From: JASFHF01 sp050123335
GTDB lineage: Bacteria > Pseudomonadota > Gammaproteobacteria > UBA12402
DNA: 64,000 nucleotides
Assembly (NCBI GenBank): GCA_050123335.1
Contig: JASFHH010000002.1
Span: forward strand, 1-64,000
Reading direction: 5' to 3'
Part shown: positions 16,263 through 25,397 of the stretch, piece after piece
How the letters are laid out: every line of letters begins with the position of its first letter
Position numbering within the stretch: position 1 is the first letter of the stretch
Notes under the pieces: model-generated
The model's database searches: none
Seen by the model: only the letters and a program-made list of their open reading frames with translations
What the model was told of the DNA's origin: nothing
Program-made: the position numbers and the translations under genes

Positions 16263-18341
16263 TTATGTCTTTTTCATTTTGTTGCCAATTTTAGTCAGGT
16301 TTTTGTGAGTTTCTTTTAGAATATTTATTTCAGTAATGTTGTCACAATTACTAAATAGCAAGGAAATATTTGTGGTATTATTGTTTTTAATTTTTTTAAA
16401 ATATTTATTTCGGTTACTTTTTCCAGGAATAGTGTTCAGAACTGTCCAATAGAGAAATACTTTATTTTGCATAAAATCAGTAAATAATTTTGGGTTGTTT
16501 TCTGATAAGGCACAAAAATTGGCAATCATACTAAATGCATTTTTCCAGATATGATTGTTTAATTTCTTAGCAAAAGACAAATTTTCATTAGAAATTAATT
16601 TTTCAAATAATTGTAACTTATCTTTTGCTTGTTTGTGGTTATTATTTAACAATTTTTTCTCATTTAATAGGGCAATAACTTGATTTTTGGTTAACATTTT
16701 TGTGTCTATGCAATTGCATAAAAATTGTGAATTAATTAAATCAGGTCTCTTTTTCAAAAAACTAAATACTTGCTTATTTGTCCATAAGTTTAATTTATAT
16801 AGCTTTGATAATGATTCTAATTTTATCAGATTAATTTTGTATTTTATAATATTTTGCGCAATGGGTTTATTTATTATCCCCAGCTTAAATAATAGCAATA
16901 TGGTATTGAAGTTTTTTACATGTTCTTTGTTTTTCATTAATTTAGATACATATTGCCGGTGTTTTGTAATAAACAAAAAATTTAAGCATTTTTTTGCTTC
17001 TTTACAAGATGTTGATGTTAATAATTTAGATAAATCTTCTTTTCGTGTCTGGTCAAAAATATTTATTATGGTGTTGATAAAATTTTCCATATGTCGCGGT
17101 TTAAAATCTTTTACTGATTTTAAATCTTTATTACAAATCTTTAAAATTTCAAAAATGTGTAGCTTTTTGTTTACAAGTTTTATTTTGGGAAGATGTAGCA
17201 AAACCTGACAAGATGTAGAAACGTTATTGCTTTTGTTAAGCATTTTGTCTAAAGACAAATTTTTGATTAACATTTGATAAAAATTTTCATTTGCCAAGCA
17301 TTTACAAATTATTTTTATTTTTTCTTGCTCCGATTCTTTTGAGTTAATGTGTTTCAAAAAAATATCTAATAGAATTTTCTTAACATTTTGTAATTTTTTT
17401 ATTTTTATGACTTTTAAAACATCATCGAGAACACCATTGTGCAGCACTTTCTTTTTTTCTAATAATTTAGAAATTTCATTATGAGCTTTTAATTCCAGCA
17501 AAAATTCAATTTTACTAGCTAAATCCAGATTTTTATCATTTAAAATCTTTTGTTTAAAATCAACTTCACTGTATGCAACCGTTATTTCAGATGGTTTTTT
17601 GTGGTTTTTATTGTTAATAGTTTGCTGCAAACATTTTATCATTTTACTGAAATAAGAATTTTTGTCCTGTTTGGCTTTTGTTATTATATTTGAAATATTT
17701 TTAATGTCTCCAAAACAGCATAAAGCCAACAATTTTTCAGCTTGTCCATAAGTTAATTCATCATTAGGATTACCAAAGATTTTTTGTGTCTCTTCTTTAG
17801 TAAAATTGGGCCATTTGTTTATTTGAACAGTTTTATAAAAAATTCCGTTTTTGATCTTAATGGTAAAAACAACATTAAAGTCGCTTTGGTCAAGCTTTTT
17901 CATTCCATCATCTTGTAATTCTTTAAGTAAAATCTTTAGCCGCATCGTATGCGTTACACAATTATTTGATTGCTCAGATAAAAAATTCTGAATAGAGTGA
18001 GAATCAATATCAAAAAATTCTAAATTAAATGCATTGAATTTTGTGCTCTTTTGGTTTAAAACTTTATTGATATTAATTATGAACTTTGTGATACCGCTAT
18101 AATTCTTTTGTTGTAAATGTGTTATAAAAAGACGGGCAAATTGCAATCCTAACTGATTTTCAAATACTTTATACTTTTCATAAAATGGCTTTTTTCTTGA
18201 TAAAAGATAGCCGTTAATAATATTTGTTGAGCGTAAAAGGTCTAATTGTACTTGTGAGAGTTTTGTATCTTTGTTTCCGTAGGAAGTATAGCTTATATAG
18301 AAATTCAGAAGTTCTTTTAAGGTTATGTATTTACTCAACAT
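16263..18341 (-). CDS. Hypothetical protein, 692 residues, helical
   Basis: I recognise no domain. The sequence is almost wholly predicted helix, rich in Lys, Asn, Leu and Ile, without signal peptide or membrane segment. Several stretches have a helical-repeat feel (for example LLKELQDDGMKKLDQ, LLELKAHNEISKLLEKKK, LLNEKKLLNNNHKQAKDKL), as in alpha-solenoids or degenerate ankyrin/armadillo-like proteins. It is AT-rich, orphan and adjacent to an RCC1-like gene, a context seen around effector genes in intracellular gammaproteobacteria. AGGCGG about 9 bases before ATG 18341 supports the start. Function is unknown. Confidence 0.75.
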   Translation of the reverse strand: MLSKYITLKELLNFYISYTSYGNKDTKLSQVQLDLLRSTNIINGYLLSRKKPFYEKYKVFENQLGLQFARLFITHLQQKNYSGITKFIININKVLNQKSTKFNAFNLEFFDIDSHSIQNFLSEQSNNCVTHTMRLKILLKELQDDGMKKLDQSDFNVVFTIKIKNGIFYKTVQINKWPNFTKEETQKIFGNPNDELTYGQAEKLLALCCFGDIKNISNIITKAKQDKNSYFSKMIKCLQQTINNKNHKKPSEITVAYSEVDFKQKILNDKNLDLASKIEFLLELKAHNEISKLLEKKKVLHNGVLDDVLKVIKIKKLQNVKKILLDIFLKHINSKESEQEKIKIICKCLANENFYQMLIKNLSLDKMLNKSNNVSTSCQVLLHLPKIKLVNKKLHIFEILKICNKDLKSVKDFKPRHMENFINTIINIFDQTRKEDLSKLLTSTSCKEAKKCLNFLFITKHRQYVSKLMKNKEHVKNFNTILLLFKLGIINKPIAQNIIKYKINLIKLESLSKLYKLNLWTNKQVFSFLKKRPDLINSQFLCNCIDTKMLTKNQVIALLNEKKLLNNNHKQAKDKLQLFEKLISNENLSFAKKLNNHIWKNAFSMIANFCALSENNPKLFTDFMQNKVFLYWTVLNTIPGKSNRNKYFKKIKNNNTTNISLLFSNCDNITEINILKETHKNLTKIGNKMKKT

Positions 18342-18625
18342 ATTTTTACCGCCTGATATTATTATTTACAGGTAGTATAGTACGCAAAAAGACATTTCGC
18401 TGATGATCAGGGCGCTTCGACTTTAACTATTTGATAAATTGTGTGTTTTACTGTTTGTGGCAGATTTTGATCAAGAATCGGGGCGAATTTTAAAGTTACA
18501 ATTTCGTGCAAAAAAATGCATGTTTTATGTGATTTCCTATAGATTTTATAGTAAAATGCTTACATAAATGATCAGGTATGTCTTGTTGATCAGTTATACA
18601 AGAGAATAGAAGGGAGGGTATAATA

Positions 18626-18814
18626 ATGGCTACAATAACGAAAGAGACAAATTTGCGAATCGGATTGGTTGGTTGTGCCGCCTTTTTTCAACATCACCGC
18701 GAAGAAGCGGAGTTTTTAGTGTCTAATCCTAATCTTCAGAAAAAGCTTGATGCTAGTGAACCGTTAAAAGGGGATCAAGAGATAGATCTGAATGAGATTA
18801 ATTATTTCAGGTAA
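18626..18814 (+). CDS. Hypothetical protein, 62 residues
   Basis: A short protein with the sequence character of a regulatory or peptide product: N-terminus MATITKETNLRIGLVG, a histidine pair (FQHHREEAEF), and an acidic C-terminus. An excellent GGGAGG precedes the ATG, which argues for real translation. The length, the ending and the N-terminal half recall small peptide precursors, but no Cys/Ser/Thr-rich core is present. It faces the small membrane-protein gene at 18816-18968 tail to tail, with one base between the stops. Confidence 0.6.
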   Translation: MATITKETNLRIGLVGCAAFFQHHREEAEFLVSNPNLQKKLDASEPLKGDQEIDLNEINYFR

Positions 18815-18815
18815 G

Positions 18816-18968
18816 CTATAATTTTTTTGCTACAGTTGCGGTACCAGTATCGTTTTTATCAATAAGGTTGAAAGGGCGTAAATGCGCTTTAAAAATAACC
18901 GCAAGAATTGCTAAAATCACAAATACAAAAATCAATATTCCTAGTATAAATTTATTGCTTGTTTTCAC
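18816..18968 (-). CDS. Small single-pass membrane protein, 50 residues
   Basis: An open frame too short for usual gene calling. It starts at GTG 18968, with AAGGA 6 bases upstream, and ends at TAG 18816. It encodes KTSNK followed by a hydrophobic segment (FILGILIFVFVILAILAVIF, residues 7-26), then a positively charged and polar tail (KAHLRPFNLIDKNDTG). One transmembrane helix is clear. It is divergent from the acetolactate decarboxylase gene, so the two share a short regulatory interval. Function unknown. Confidence 0.55.
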   Translation of the reverse strand: MKTSNKFILGILIFVFVILAILAVIFKAHLRPFNLIDKNDTGTATVAKKL

Positions 18969-19010
18969 ATGAGTTCCTTAATAAAATTAACTCCCTATAA
19001 GGAACAGCAT

Positions 19011-19724
19011 ATGACAAAACCAATATTATTTCAAGTTGGCACTATTGCTTCATTGTTGCAAGGAGTGCACATTGGTGAGGTAGATATTGCAACTTTAAAG
19101 CAATATGGTGATTTTGGTATCGGAACTTTTCATGCGGTAGATGGTGAGTTAATTGTAATTGATGGTGATTTTTATCGTATTGCAGGTCACGGAGAAGTAA
19201 CAAAAGTTGAGTTGACTAAAAAGACTCCATTTGCATTGGTTACTTCTTTTCAAGTAGAACAAACTTTTACGCTAACAGATATTGCAGATGTTACGAAGCT
19301 TGAAGACTCAATCAGCCAGCAGTTTGCAAGTAAAAATTATATTTATGCGGTTCGCATTGATGGTGAATTTTTTAATATGCAGGTACGTAGTCTAAAAGCG
19401 CAACCGCAACCGTTTCGTCCGTTAGCGGAAGTTTTACCAGAAATCCAAATGATATTTGATTTAGGAACTACACAAGGAACCATAGTGGATTTTTATTTTC
19501 CTGAGTATATGAGCGATATTAATTTGACAGGTCATCATATGCATTATTTGAATGCGGAAAAAACTGCAGGAGGGCATGTATTTGCTGCAGGCGTGAAACA
19601 AGCTACAGTCAGCGTTTGTCGCATGCAAGAGTTTATATTGCATTTTCCTATGAATAAAGATTTTGCTGCGGCTGATTTGGCGGTGAAAAAAGCTGAGCTT
19701 GAGGAAGCTGAGAAGGCAAAATAG
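19011..19724 (+). CDS. Alpha-acetolactate decarboxylase
   Basis: Converts 2-acetolactate to acetoin, a step of the butanediol/acetoin pathway. The 237-residue protein has the zinc triad with the family's spacing: His176 and His178 in GHHMHYL and His189 in AGGHVF. The N-terminus (FQVGTIASLLQGVHIGEV, GDFGIGTFHAVDGELIVIDG) is also diagnostic. I chose ATG 19011, which has AAGGAA 6 bases upstream, over ATG 18969, which would read through that site. No acetolactate synthase lies nearby, so the substrate probably comes from branched-chain amino acid synthesis or another locus. Confidence 0.93.
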   Translation: MTKPILFQVGTIASLLQGVHIGEVDIATLKQYGDFGIGTFHAVDGELIVIDGDFYRIAGHGEVTKVELTKKTPFALVTSFQVEQTFTLTDIADVTKLEDSISQQFASKNYIYAVRIDGEFFNMQVRSLKAQPQPFRPLAEVLPEIQMIFDLGTTQGTIVDFYFPEYMSDINLTGHHMHYLNAEKTAGGHVFAAGVKQATVSVCRMQEFILHFPMNKDFAAADLAVKKAELEEAEKAK

Positions 19725-19847
19725 AGCTGCGGGTTTTTACTGGCGTAGAAAAATCTGTAGATCTTTTATAGGTTTTTTGCTACAGTGAACGTTCATTCAT
19801 TTCAACACTTATTTTTCGAAAGTTAATCATTTTTTGAGGGTAATAAT

Positions 19848-20909
19848 ATGGCAAAAAGCAAACAAGAAGTAACTTCTGCAGATAGCAGCGGTAAAGATAA
19901 AGCATTATTAGCGGCATTAGGCCAAATTGAGCGGCAATTTGGTAAGGGAACAGTAATGCGTATGGGTGACACTAGTGTTGCGCATGATATTGATGTGGTC
20001 TCAACTGGCTCATTAGGGCTGGATATAGCTTTAGGTATTGGCGGTTTGCCGCGTGGACGCATAGTAGAAGTTTATGGTCCTGAATCATCCGGTAAAACAA
20101 CTTTGACCTTACATTTAGTGGCTGAGTGTCAGAAAAATGGTGGCACGGCAGCTTTTGTGGATGCCGAAAATGCGTTGGATCCAGTTTATGCTGAGAAATT
20201 AGGAGTTAATGTAAACGAACTATTAATTTCTCAACCAGACAATGGTGAACAGGCGTTGGAAATCACTGATATGTTGGTGCGTTCGGGCGCGGTTGATTTG
20301 ATCGTAATTGACTCAGTTGCGGCTTTAACTCCAAAGGCAGAAATTGAAGGCGAAATGGGCGATTCCCATATGGGGTTACAAGCACGATTAATGTCACAAG
20401 CGTTGCGTAAATTAACGGCGAACATTAAGCGCTCAAATACTTTGGTAATTTTCATTAACCAAATTCGCATGAAGATTGGAGTGATGTTTGGCAATCCGGA
20501 AACAACAACTGGTGGTAATGCATTGAAGTTTTATTCTTCGGTGCGTCTCGATATTCGTCGTACTGGTGCAATCAAGAAAGGCGACGAAGTGTTAGGTAAC
20601 GAAACTCGTGTAAAAGTGGTCAAGAATAAAGTCGCACCTCCATTCAAGAAAGCTGAGTTTGATATTATTTATGGGCAAGGTATTTCACGTGAAGGAGAAA
20701 TCATTGATTTGGGAGTGAAGCACGATTTTGTCGAAAAATCTGGAGCTTGGTATAGTTATAATGGCGAACGCATTGGGCAAGGTAAAGATAATGTACGTAA
20801 CTTTTTACAAGCTAACTCTGAAATTGCGGCAGATATTGAAGGAAAAATACGCGCGAAATTAATGGATGTTGCAAAATCTTGCGTTTCTGAAACGGAGTCT
20901 GAGGAATAA
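19848..20909 (+). CDS. recA: Recombinase RecA
   Basis: RecA forms filaments on single-stranded DNA, drives strand exchange and stimulates self-cleavage of LexA-type repressors. Walker A GPESSGKT lies at residues 77-84, followed by the family blocks VDAENALDP, VDLIVIDSVAAL and FINQIRMKIGVMFGNPETTTGG. The 353-residue length is standard. recX follows immediately (ATG at 20910). I see no convincing LexA box in the 120 bp upstream, which contains TGAACGTTCA, a 10-bp palindrome at about 19787-19796. Confidence 0.98.
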   Translation: MAKSKQEVTSADSSGKDKALLAALGQIERQFGKGTVMRMGDTSVAHDIDVVSTGSLGLDIALGIGGLPRGRIVEVYGPESSGKTTLTLHLVAECQKNGGTAAFVDAENALDPVYAEKLGVNVNELLISQPDNGEQALEITDMLVRSGAVDLIVIDSVAALTPKAEIEGEMGDSHMGLQARLMSQALRKLTANIKRSNTLVIFINQIRMKIGVMFGNPETTTGGNALKFYSSVRLDIRRTGAIKKGDEVLGNETRVKVVKNKVAPPFKKAEFDIIYGQGISREGEIIDLGVKHDFVEKSGAWYSYNGERIGQGKDNVRNFLQANSEIAADIEGKIRAKLMDVAKSCVSETESEE

Positions 20910-21362
20910 ATGACCGAGCAAGAAGTTCGTAATGTTGCAATAAAATTATTGGCGCAACGTGAACATTCACGTTATGAATTACAAAGTAAATTATTAATTC
21001 GTAAATATGATCGCGCAGTCATTGAAAAAGTATTGGACGAATTAAGTCAGACAAATTTACAAAGTGATATTCGCTTTGCGCAAAGTTATACGCGGATGAA
21101 AATGGCGCGAGGTTTTGGTCCAATACGTATTCGCCAAGAACTGCACGATCGTGGGATTGCTGATGATTTAATTGAAGAATGTTTGGCGATAAGTTTAGAT
21201 GCATGGATGCAGGAAATAATTAAAGTGCGGAGTAAAAAGTTTGGCTCTGACGTACCGCACGATTATGAGGAGCGTGCTAAACAAATGCGTTTTTTGCAAT
21301 ATCGAGGTTTTACTACTGAACAAATAAAACGAGGAATGAGATCGATCGATGAAAACAGCTAA
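20910..21362 (+). CDS. recX: Regulatory protein RecX
   Basis: RecX caps and disassembles RecA filaments. The 150-residue helical protein shows the three tandem three-helix repeats of the family: LLAQREHSRYELQSKLLIRK, FAQSYTRMKMARGFGPIRIR and the C-terminal RMRFLQYRGF-like block (residues 126-145). Its start is adjacent to the recA stop and its end overlaps alaS by 14 bp, so recA, recX and alaS are likely one transcript. Confidence 0.93.
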   Translation: MTEQEVRNVAIKLLAQREHSRYELQSKLLIRKYDRAVIEKVLDELSQTNLQSDIRFAQSYTRMKMARGFGPIRIRQELHDRGIADDLIEECLAISLDAWMQEIIKVRSKKFGSDVPHDYEERAKQMRFLQYRGFTTEQIKRGMRSIDENS

Positions 21363-23901
21363 ATTACGAAAAGTTTTTTTAGATTATTTTCAAAAAAAAC
21401 AACATGAAATAGTTGCTAGCAGTTCTTTAGTGCCAGAAGATGATCCAAGTTTGTTTTTTGTTAATGCGGGCATGGTGCCATTTAAAAATGTATTTTTAGG
21501 TAGAGAAAAAAGACCTTATGTTCGTGCGACTTCAGTGCAAAAATGTATGCGGGTTAGCGGAAAGCATAATGATTTAGAACAGGTTGGTTTTACTGCACGC
21601 CATCATACTTTCTTTGAAATGCTAGGCAATTTTAGTTTTGGTGATTATTTTAAGCGTGAAGCGATTCAGTATGCGTGGGAATTTTTGACTGATGTTTTAA
21701 AAATTCCTGCAGAAAAATTATGGATAACAGTTTATAAAGATGATCAGGAAGCTGCTGATATTTGGCTAAAAGAAATAAAAATTGATCCAAAACAATTTTC
21801 TAGATGTGGAGAAAAAGATAATTTTTGGGCGATGGGTGATATTGGTCCTTGTGGCCCTTGCTCAGAAATTTTTTATGATCATGGTGATAAATTTTCTGGT
21901 GGTCCTCCGGGTTCTCCAGATGAAGATGGTGATCGGTATGTAGAAATTTGGAATTTAGTGTTCATGCAGTATAACCGCGATCATAATGGTAATTTAACTC
22001 CATTACCAAAACCATCAATAGATACTGGTATGGGTTTGGAACGAGTTGCGGCGGTAATGCAAGGAGTGCATAGTAATTACGATATTGATTTATTTCAAGA
22101 TTTACTTAAAGCTGTTGCTGATGTTGTTGGTGCAAAAGATTTTGATGATCCTGGATTAAAAGTCATTGCTGACCACATTCGTGCAAGTGTATTTTTAATT
22201 GCAGATGATGTGTTACCATCCAATGAAGGCAGGGGTTATGTGTTGCGCCGTATTATTCGGCGTGCAATTAGGTATGGAAATAAATTAGGAATGAGTAGGC
22301 CATTTTTTTATAAATTGGTTGCACCATTGGTTAAAATCATGGGTGATGCTTACCCAGAAATTTCCACAGCACAGCATTTTATTGAAAAAACCATATTGCA
22401 TGAAGAAGAACAATTTGCCAAAACTTTACATCTTGGTTTAAAGATTTTAGAAGAAGACATTGCACATTTAAAAACAAAAGTTATTCCGGGTGGGATAGTG
22501 TTTAAATTATATGATACTTATGGCTTTCCGGAAGATTTAACTGCAATTATTGCGCGTGAGCGTGGTTTAGAAATTGATATAAAAGGTTTTGAAAAAGAAA
22601 TGCAACAACAGCGTAATCGTTCAAAAGCTTCCAGTCAGTTTAAAACTGATTATAATCTTGAATTGCCCGAGATGTCAGCTACTAAATTTATTGGTTATGA
22701 TAATTTAACTTGCGATGGTAAAGTTTTAGCTTTGCTGCAAAATAATAAGTTGGTAGATGAATTAAATAATGGTGAGGGTGCAATTGTTTTAGACTGTACC
22801 CCGTTTTTTGCTGAAGCTGGTGGACAAATTGCCGATACAGGTGAAATTAAATTGGCTTCCGGCATTTTTGCGGTACATGATACGCAAAAAATCGGTAATG
22901 TGATTGTGCACTTTGGGAAAATGCAGCAAGGGAAATTACATACTGATGATAAAGTTACTGCTTGCGTTTCTCCTGATAATCGCCGCGCAGTTGCATTGAA
23001 TCACACAGCAACACATTTGTTACATGCAGCGTTGCGTAAAGTTTTAGGTAAACATGTAAAACAAAAAGGTTCTTTGGTTGCAGCTGATCGGTTGCGTTTT
23101 GATTTTTCTCATCCTAATCCGGTTACACCAAAAGAATTATATCAAGTTGAAGAATTGGTTTATGCACAAATTTTATCGAATTGTCCGGTAGAAACTAATA
23201 TTATGGCACCGAATGATGCAATGAAAATGGGTGCTATGGCATTATTTGGTGAGAAATATGGTGAAAAAGTTCGTGTGTTAAGTATTGGCGATTTTTCATT
23301 AGAGCTTTGTGGTGGCACACATGTGCAACGCACTGGCGATTTAGGTTATTTTCGTATCATTAGCGAAACAGGTGTGGCTGCAGGAGTGCGTCGAATTGAA
23401 GCAGTAACAGGTTGGGGTGCTTCACAATTTGTTTTACAACAAGCAGAGCATAATCATGCAGAGCTTGCGCAATTACAATTACAAAAACGCGAATTGCAAA
23501 AGAGCATTGAACAACTTAAAAATAAATTGGCTGGAAGTTTTGTAAATGATTTAGCGAATGCCGCAAAAAAAATTAACGATATAAATGTTTTAACCGCAAT
23601 AGTTTCTGATGTTGATGTAAAAGGTTTGCGCACATTATTAGATCAATTAAAAAATAAATTTGATGAAGCAGTGATTGTGTTAGCAACAACTAAAAATAAT
23701 GTGGTTAATTTAGTTGCAGGTGTAACAAAAAGTTGCACAAATCGTTTTCATGCTGGTGAAATAGTAAACATTGTTGCTAAAAAAATAGGCGGAAAAGGTG
23801 GTGGTAGAAAAGATTTAGCACAAGGTGGTGGCAATAATTTAAACGAATTAAATAATGCATTAATTCTTGTTGAAAAGTATGTTAAAGAAGGTATAAAATA
23901 A
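21349..23901 (+). CDS. alaS: Alanine-tRNA ligase
   Basis: Charges tRNA-Ala in two steps and edits mischarged Ser/Gly. The class II catalytic domain is at the N-terminus (FVNAGMVPFKNVFLGRE, TARHHTFFEMLGNFSFGDYF). The editing domain carries the zinc-type HTATHLLHAALR and CGGTH motifs. The C-terminal region has a coiled coil and the glycine-rich KIGGKGGGRKDLAQGGG block. 850 residues, close to the usual 870 or so. The start overlaps recX. A weak hairpin (CTGTTT/AAACAG) follows the stop. Confidence 0.97.
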   Translation: MKTAKLRKVFLDYFQKKQHEIVASSSLVPEDDPSLFFVNAGMVPFKNVFLGREKRPYVRATSVQKCMRVSGKHNDLEQVGFTARHHTFFEMLGNFSFGDYFKREAIQYAWEFLTDVLKIPAEKLWITVYKDDQEAADIWLKEIKIDPKQFSRCGEKDNFWAMGDIGPCGPCSEIFYDHGDKFSGGPPGSPDEDGDRYVEIWNLVFMQYNRDHNGNLTPLPKPSIDTGMGLERVAAVMQGVHSNYDIDLFQDLLKAVADVVGAKDFDDPGLKVIADHIRASVFLIADDVLPSNEGRGYVLRRIIRRAIRYGNKLGMSRPFFYKLVAPLVKIMGDAYPEISTAQHFIEKTILHEEEQFAKTLHLGLKILEEDIAHLKTKVIPGGIVFKLYDTYGFPEDLTAIIARERGLEIDIKGFEKEMQQQRNRSKASSQFKTDYNLELPEMSATKFIGYDNLTCDGKVLALLQNNKLVDELNNGEGAIVLDCTPFFAEAGGQIADTGEIKLASGIFAVHDTQKIGNVIVHFGKMQQGKLHTDDKVTACVSPDNRRAVALNHTATHLLHAALRKVLGKHVKQKGSLVAADRLRFDFSHPNPVTPKELYQVEELVYAQILSNCPVETNIMAPNDAMKMGAMALFGEKYGEKVRVLSIGDFSLELCGGTHVQRTGDLGYFRIISETGVAAGVRRIEAVTGWGASQFVLQQAEHNHAELAQLQLQKRELQKSIEQLKNKLAGSFVNDLANAAKKINDINVLTAIVSDVDVKGLRTLLDQLKNKFDEAVIVLATTKNNVVNLVAGVTKSCTNRFHAGEIVNIVAKKIGGKGGGRKDLAQGGGNNLNELNNALILVEKYVKEGIK

Positions 23902-24040
23902 AATTCCTGTTTGAAAAAAAACAGATGGAAAAAAATAATTCAAATCTTTTTTGGATTAAGTTTTTAAATTAAATGGAATGGCAGGAGTGATTGCAAATTA
24001 ATTGTAATAACTTCTGAAATAAATCAAGTAAACTTGGCCC

Positions 24041-24190
24041 TGATTAGGGAGGAAAGAAGGGGGAGTTTAATCTTACGTATTAAACGCTCTTTTAATGTGC
24101 AAGTAGGTTAATGCAAATTATTTTGCTTGCTGGGAGCATTAAGAATTGAGGAAAAGTGAGGGAATGTCGGCCAAGGATGGCTAGGCCTCT
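24041..24190 (+). ncRNA. Candidate CsrA-binding RNA or leader, rich in GGA, upstream of csrA
   Basis: In about 150 bases there are seven GGA trinucleotides, several in or near predicted loops. The clearest is 24169-24187, where GGCC pairs with GGCC (or GCC with GGC) around CAAGGATGG, close to the core of the published CsrA consensus (ARGGAUG). AATGC (24110-24114) can also pair with GCATT (24136-24140). The region lies between alaS and csrA, where no gene is present. RsmY/RsmZ-type RNAs have this GGA-in-loop design. I cannot see a certain promoter or terminator, so the boundaries are approximate. Confidence 0.3.
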
Positions 24191-24218
24191 TTTAGTTACT
24201 TAGCTATAAGAAGGCTAT

Positions 24219-24304
24219 ATGCCAATCCTACCTCAAGATGCGATTTTTGGTTTTCGCTTTTGCATTGTTCGCCAAAATTTCGCATCTTGAGGTAGGATTG
24301 GCAT
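24219..24304. repeat. 25-bp perfect inverted repeat between alaS and csrA
   Basis: Arms 24219-24243 and 24280-24304 are perfect 25-bp inverted repeats (ATGCCAATCCTACCTCAAG...), separated by 36 bp that can pair partly. The right arm is followed by AGCTCTTTTCTTT, so it could be a terminator for the upstream transcript. It could also be a small palindromic element. With the GGA-rich segment it fills the 692-bp gap between alaS and csrA; the remainder, up to the csrA ribosome binding site, is AT-rich with no gene. Confidence 0.85.
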
Positions 24305-24593
24305 AGCTCTTTTCTTTAATTACCGGATGATTTGTTCAAAAAATGAACAAAAGTGGTTGTTTTGGGGTATTTTTGTGATTTTTTCGCAAAAAAAAACCAA
24401 AAAATTTGAATCCTTAAGGTTTTTTTAAGGTTTATCTACTACAATAAGATCATCCTAGGTGTTTAATGTCTTCCGTTAAAGCTTGGGGAGTGGGTTTTGT
24501 TCAAAGTGTATATGTTGAGCAAAGATAAGTTGATACAAAGTATTAAATAGGGAATAAGTACTATAGTTACTATAAGGATATAAGGAGTTCGTG

Positions 24594-24794
24594 ATGCTGA
24601 TTTTAACAAGACGTACAGGAGAAAGTTTGATTATAGGGGATGATGTTACAGTAACTGTGCTTGGTATTAAAGGTAACCAAGTACGTATTGGAGTAAACGC
24701 TCCAAAGGAAGTTTCTGTTCATCGCGAAGAAATATATCAGCGTATTCAGGATGAGAAACAAGGAAAGGGAAGTAGCGACAGCGATAAGGAATAA
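24594..24794 (+). CDS. csrA: Carbon storage regulator CsrA
   Basis: CsrA is a dimeric RNA-binding protein that represses or activates translation by binding GGA motifs in hairpin loops near ribosome binding sites. The 66-residue sequence begins MLILTRRTGESLIIGDDVTV and keeps the RNA-contacting N-terminal strand and Arg44 (VHREEI). ATG 24594 has AAGGAG with 6-base spacing; the GTG just before it is not needed. The leader has two GGA motifs overlapping the ribosome binding site (AAGGATATAAGGAG), as in genes that CsrA autoregulates. Downstream lie tRNA-Ser and an unusual array of GGA-loop hairpins. Confidence 0.97.
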   Translation: MLILTRRTGESLIIGDDVTVTVLGIKGNQVRIGVNAPKEVSVHREEIYQRIQDEKQGKGSSDSDKE

Positions 24795-25070
24795 TGTTTC
24801 TGACGACTGTTAGAAATATCTTGATAAAGGAATGTTTGGTTCTTGTTTATGTAGTTGCGTGTAATCTGCGCGTATTTATATACCCATCACGATCGAATTT
24901 TTTCTAAACCAAAACATCTAATTCTAAACGCAATTCGGCGCATTACAAAACGGAAAGCCTGATCATAATAGGTATCGTATGTCATTTATTTTTACTGTAA
25001 AATCTGTGTAATTTTCTCAGCTTGCAACGGTCTAATTCTCAAGTTATACTCAGCCGTTTTAGAATACTTT

Positions 25071-25165
<95 letters not shown>

Positions 25166-25228
25166 TAATATGTAGATTTAGTATTAAGATAGAAAGAAGA
25201 TTTAAAAAATTAGTTATAGCGGGGATGA

Positions 25229-25373
25229 GAACCCTCGCAATCGCAAAGCGATTGGAAGAGGGTTCGACAAAATCGGCAGGATAGCCGATTTTGAACGTCG
25301 AAGCGAAGCTTCGACGGCCCGAAGGGCGAGGACACAGGATGTGTCCGAGTAATCCCTCTCTCTCCGCCATTTA
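25229..25373 (+). repeat. GGA-loop hairpin array embedded in a tRNA-Ser 3' copy
   Basis: Five consecutive hairpins lie between tRNA-Ser and tRNA-Arg. (1) 25229-25265: outer stem GAACCCTC/GAGGGTTC and an inner 6-bp stem. (2) 25268-25293: 10-bp stem, loop AGGATA. (3) 25296-25316: 9-bp stem, GAA loop. (4) 25317-25327: 4-bp stem, GAA loop. (5) 25330-25346: stem GGACAC/GTGTCC, loop AGGAT. The array starts inside GGGTTCGA and resumes with AATCCCTCTCTCTCCGCCA, which repeats the tRNA-Ser 3' end with one mismatch; the hairpins therefore sit in a T-loop. Hairpin 5 reads ACACAGGATGTGT, very close to the CsrA SELEX consensus. No protein is expected here. Confidence 0.85.
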
Positions 25374-25397
25374 TATTACAGAGTAACATAAGCTTTT

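Noticed and set aside
19787..19796. LexA operator upstream of recA
   Set aside because: The TGAACGTTCA palindrome is not the gammaproteobacterial CTG-N10-CAG site, and one 10-bp palindrome is not enough to call an operator.
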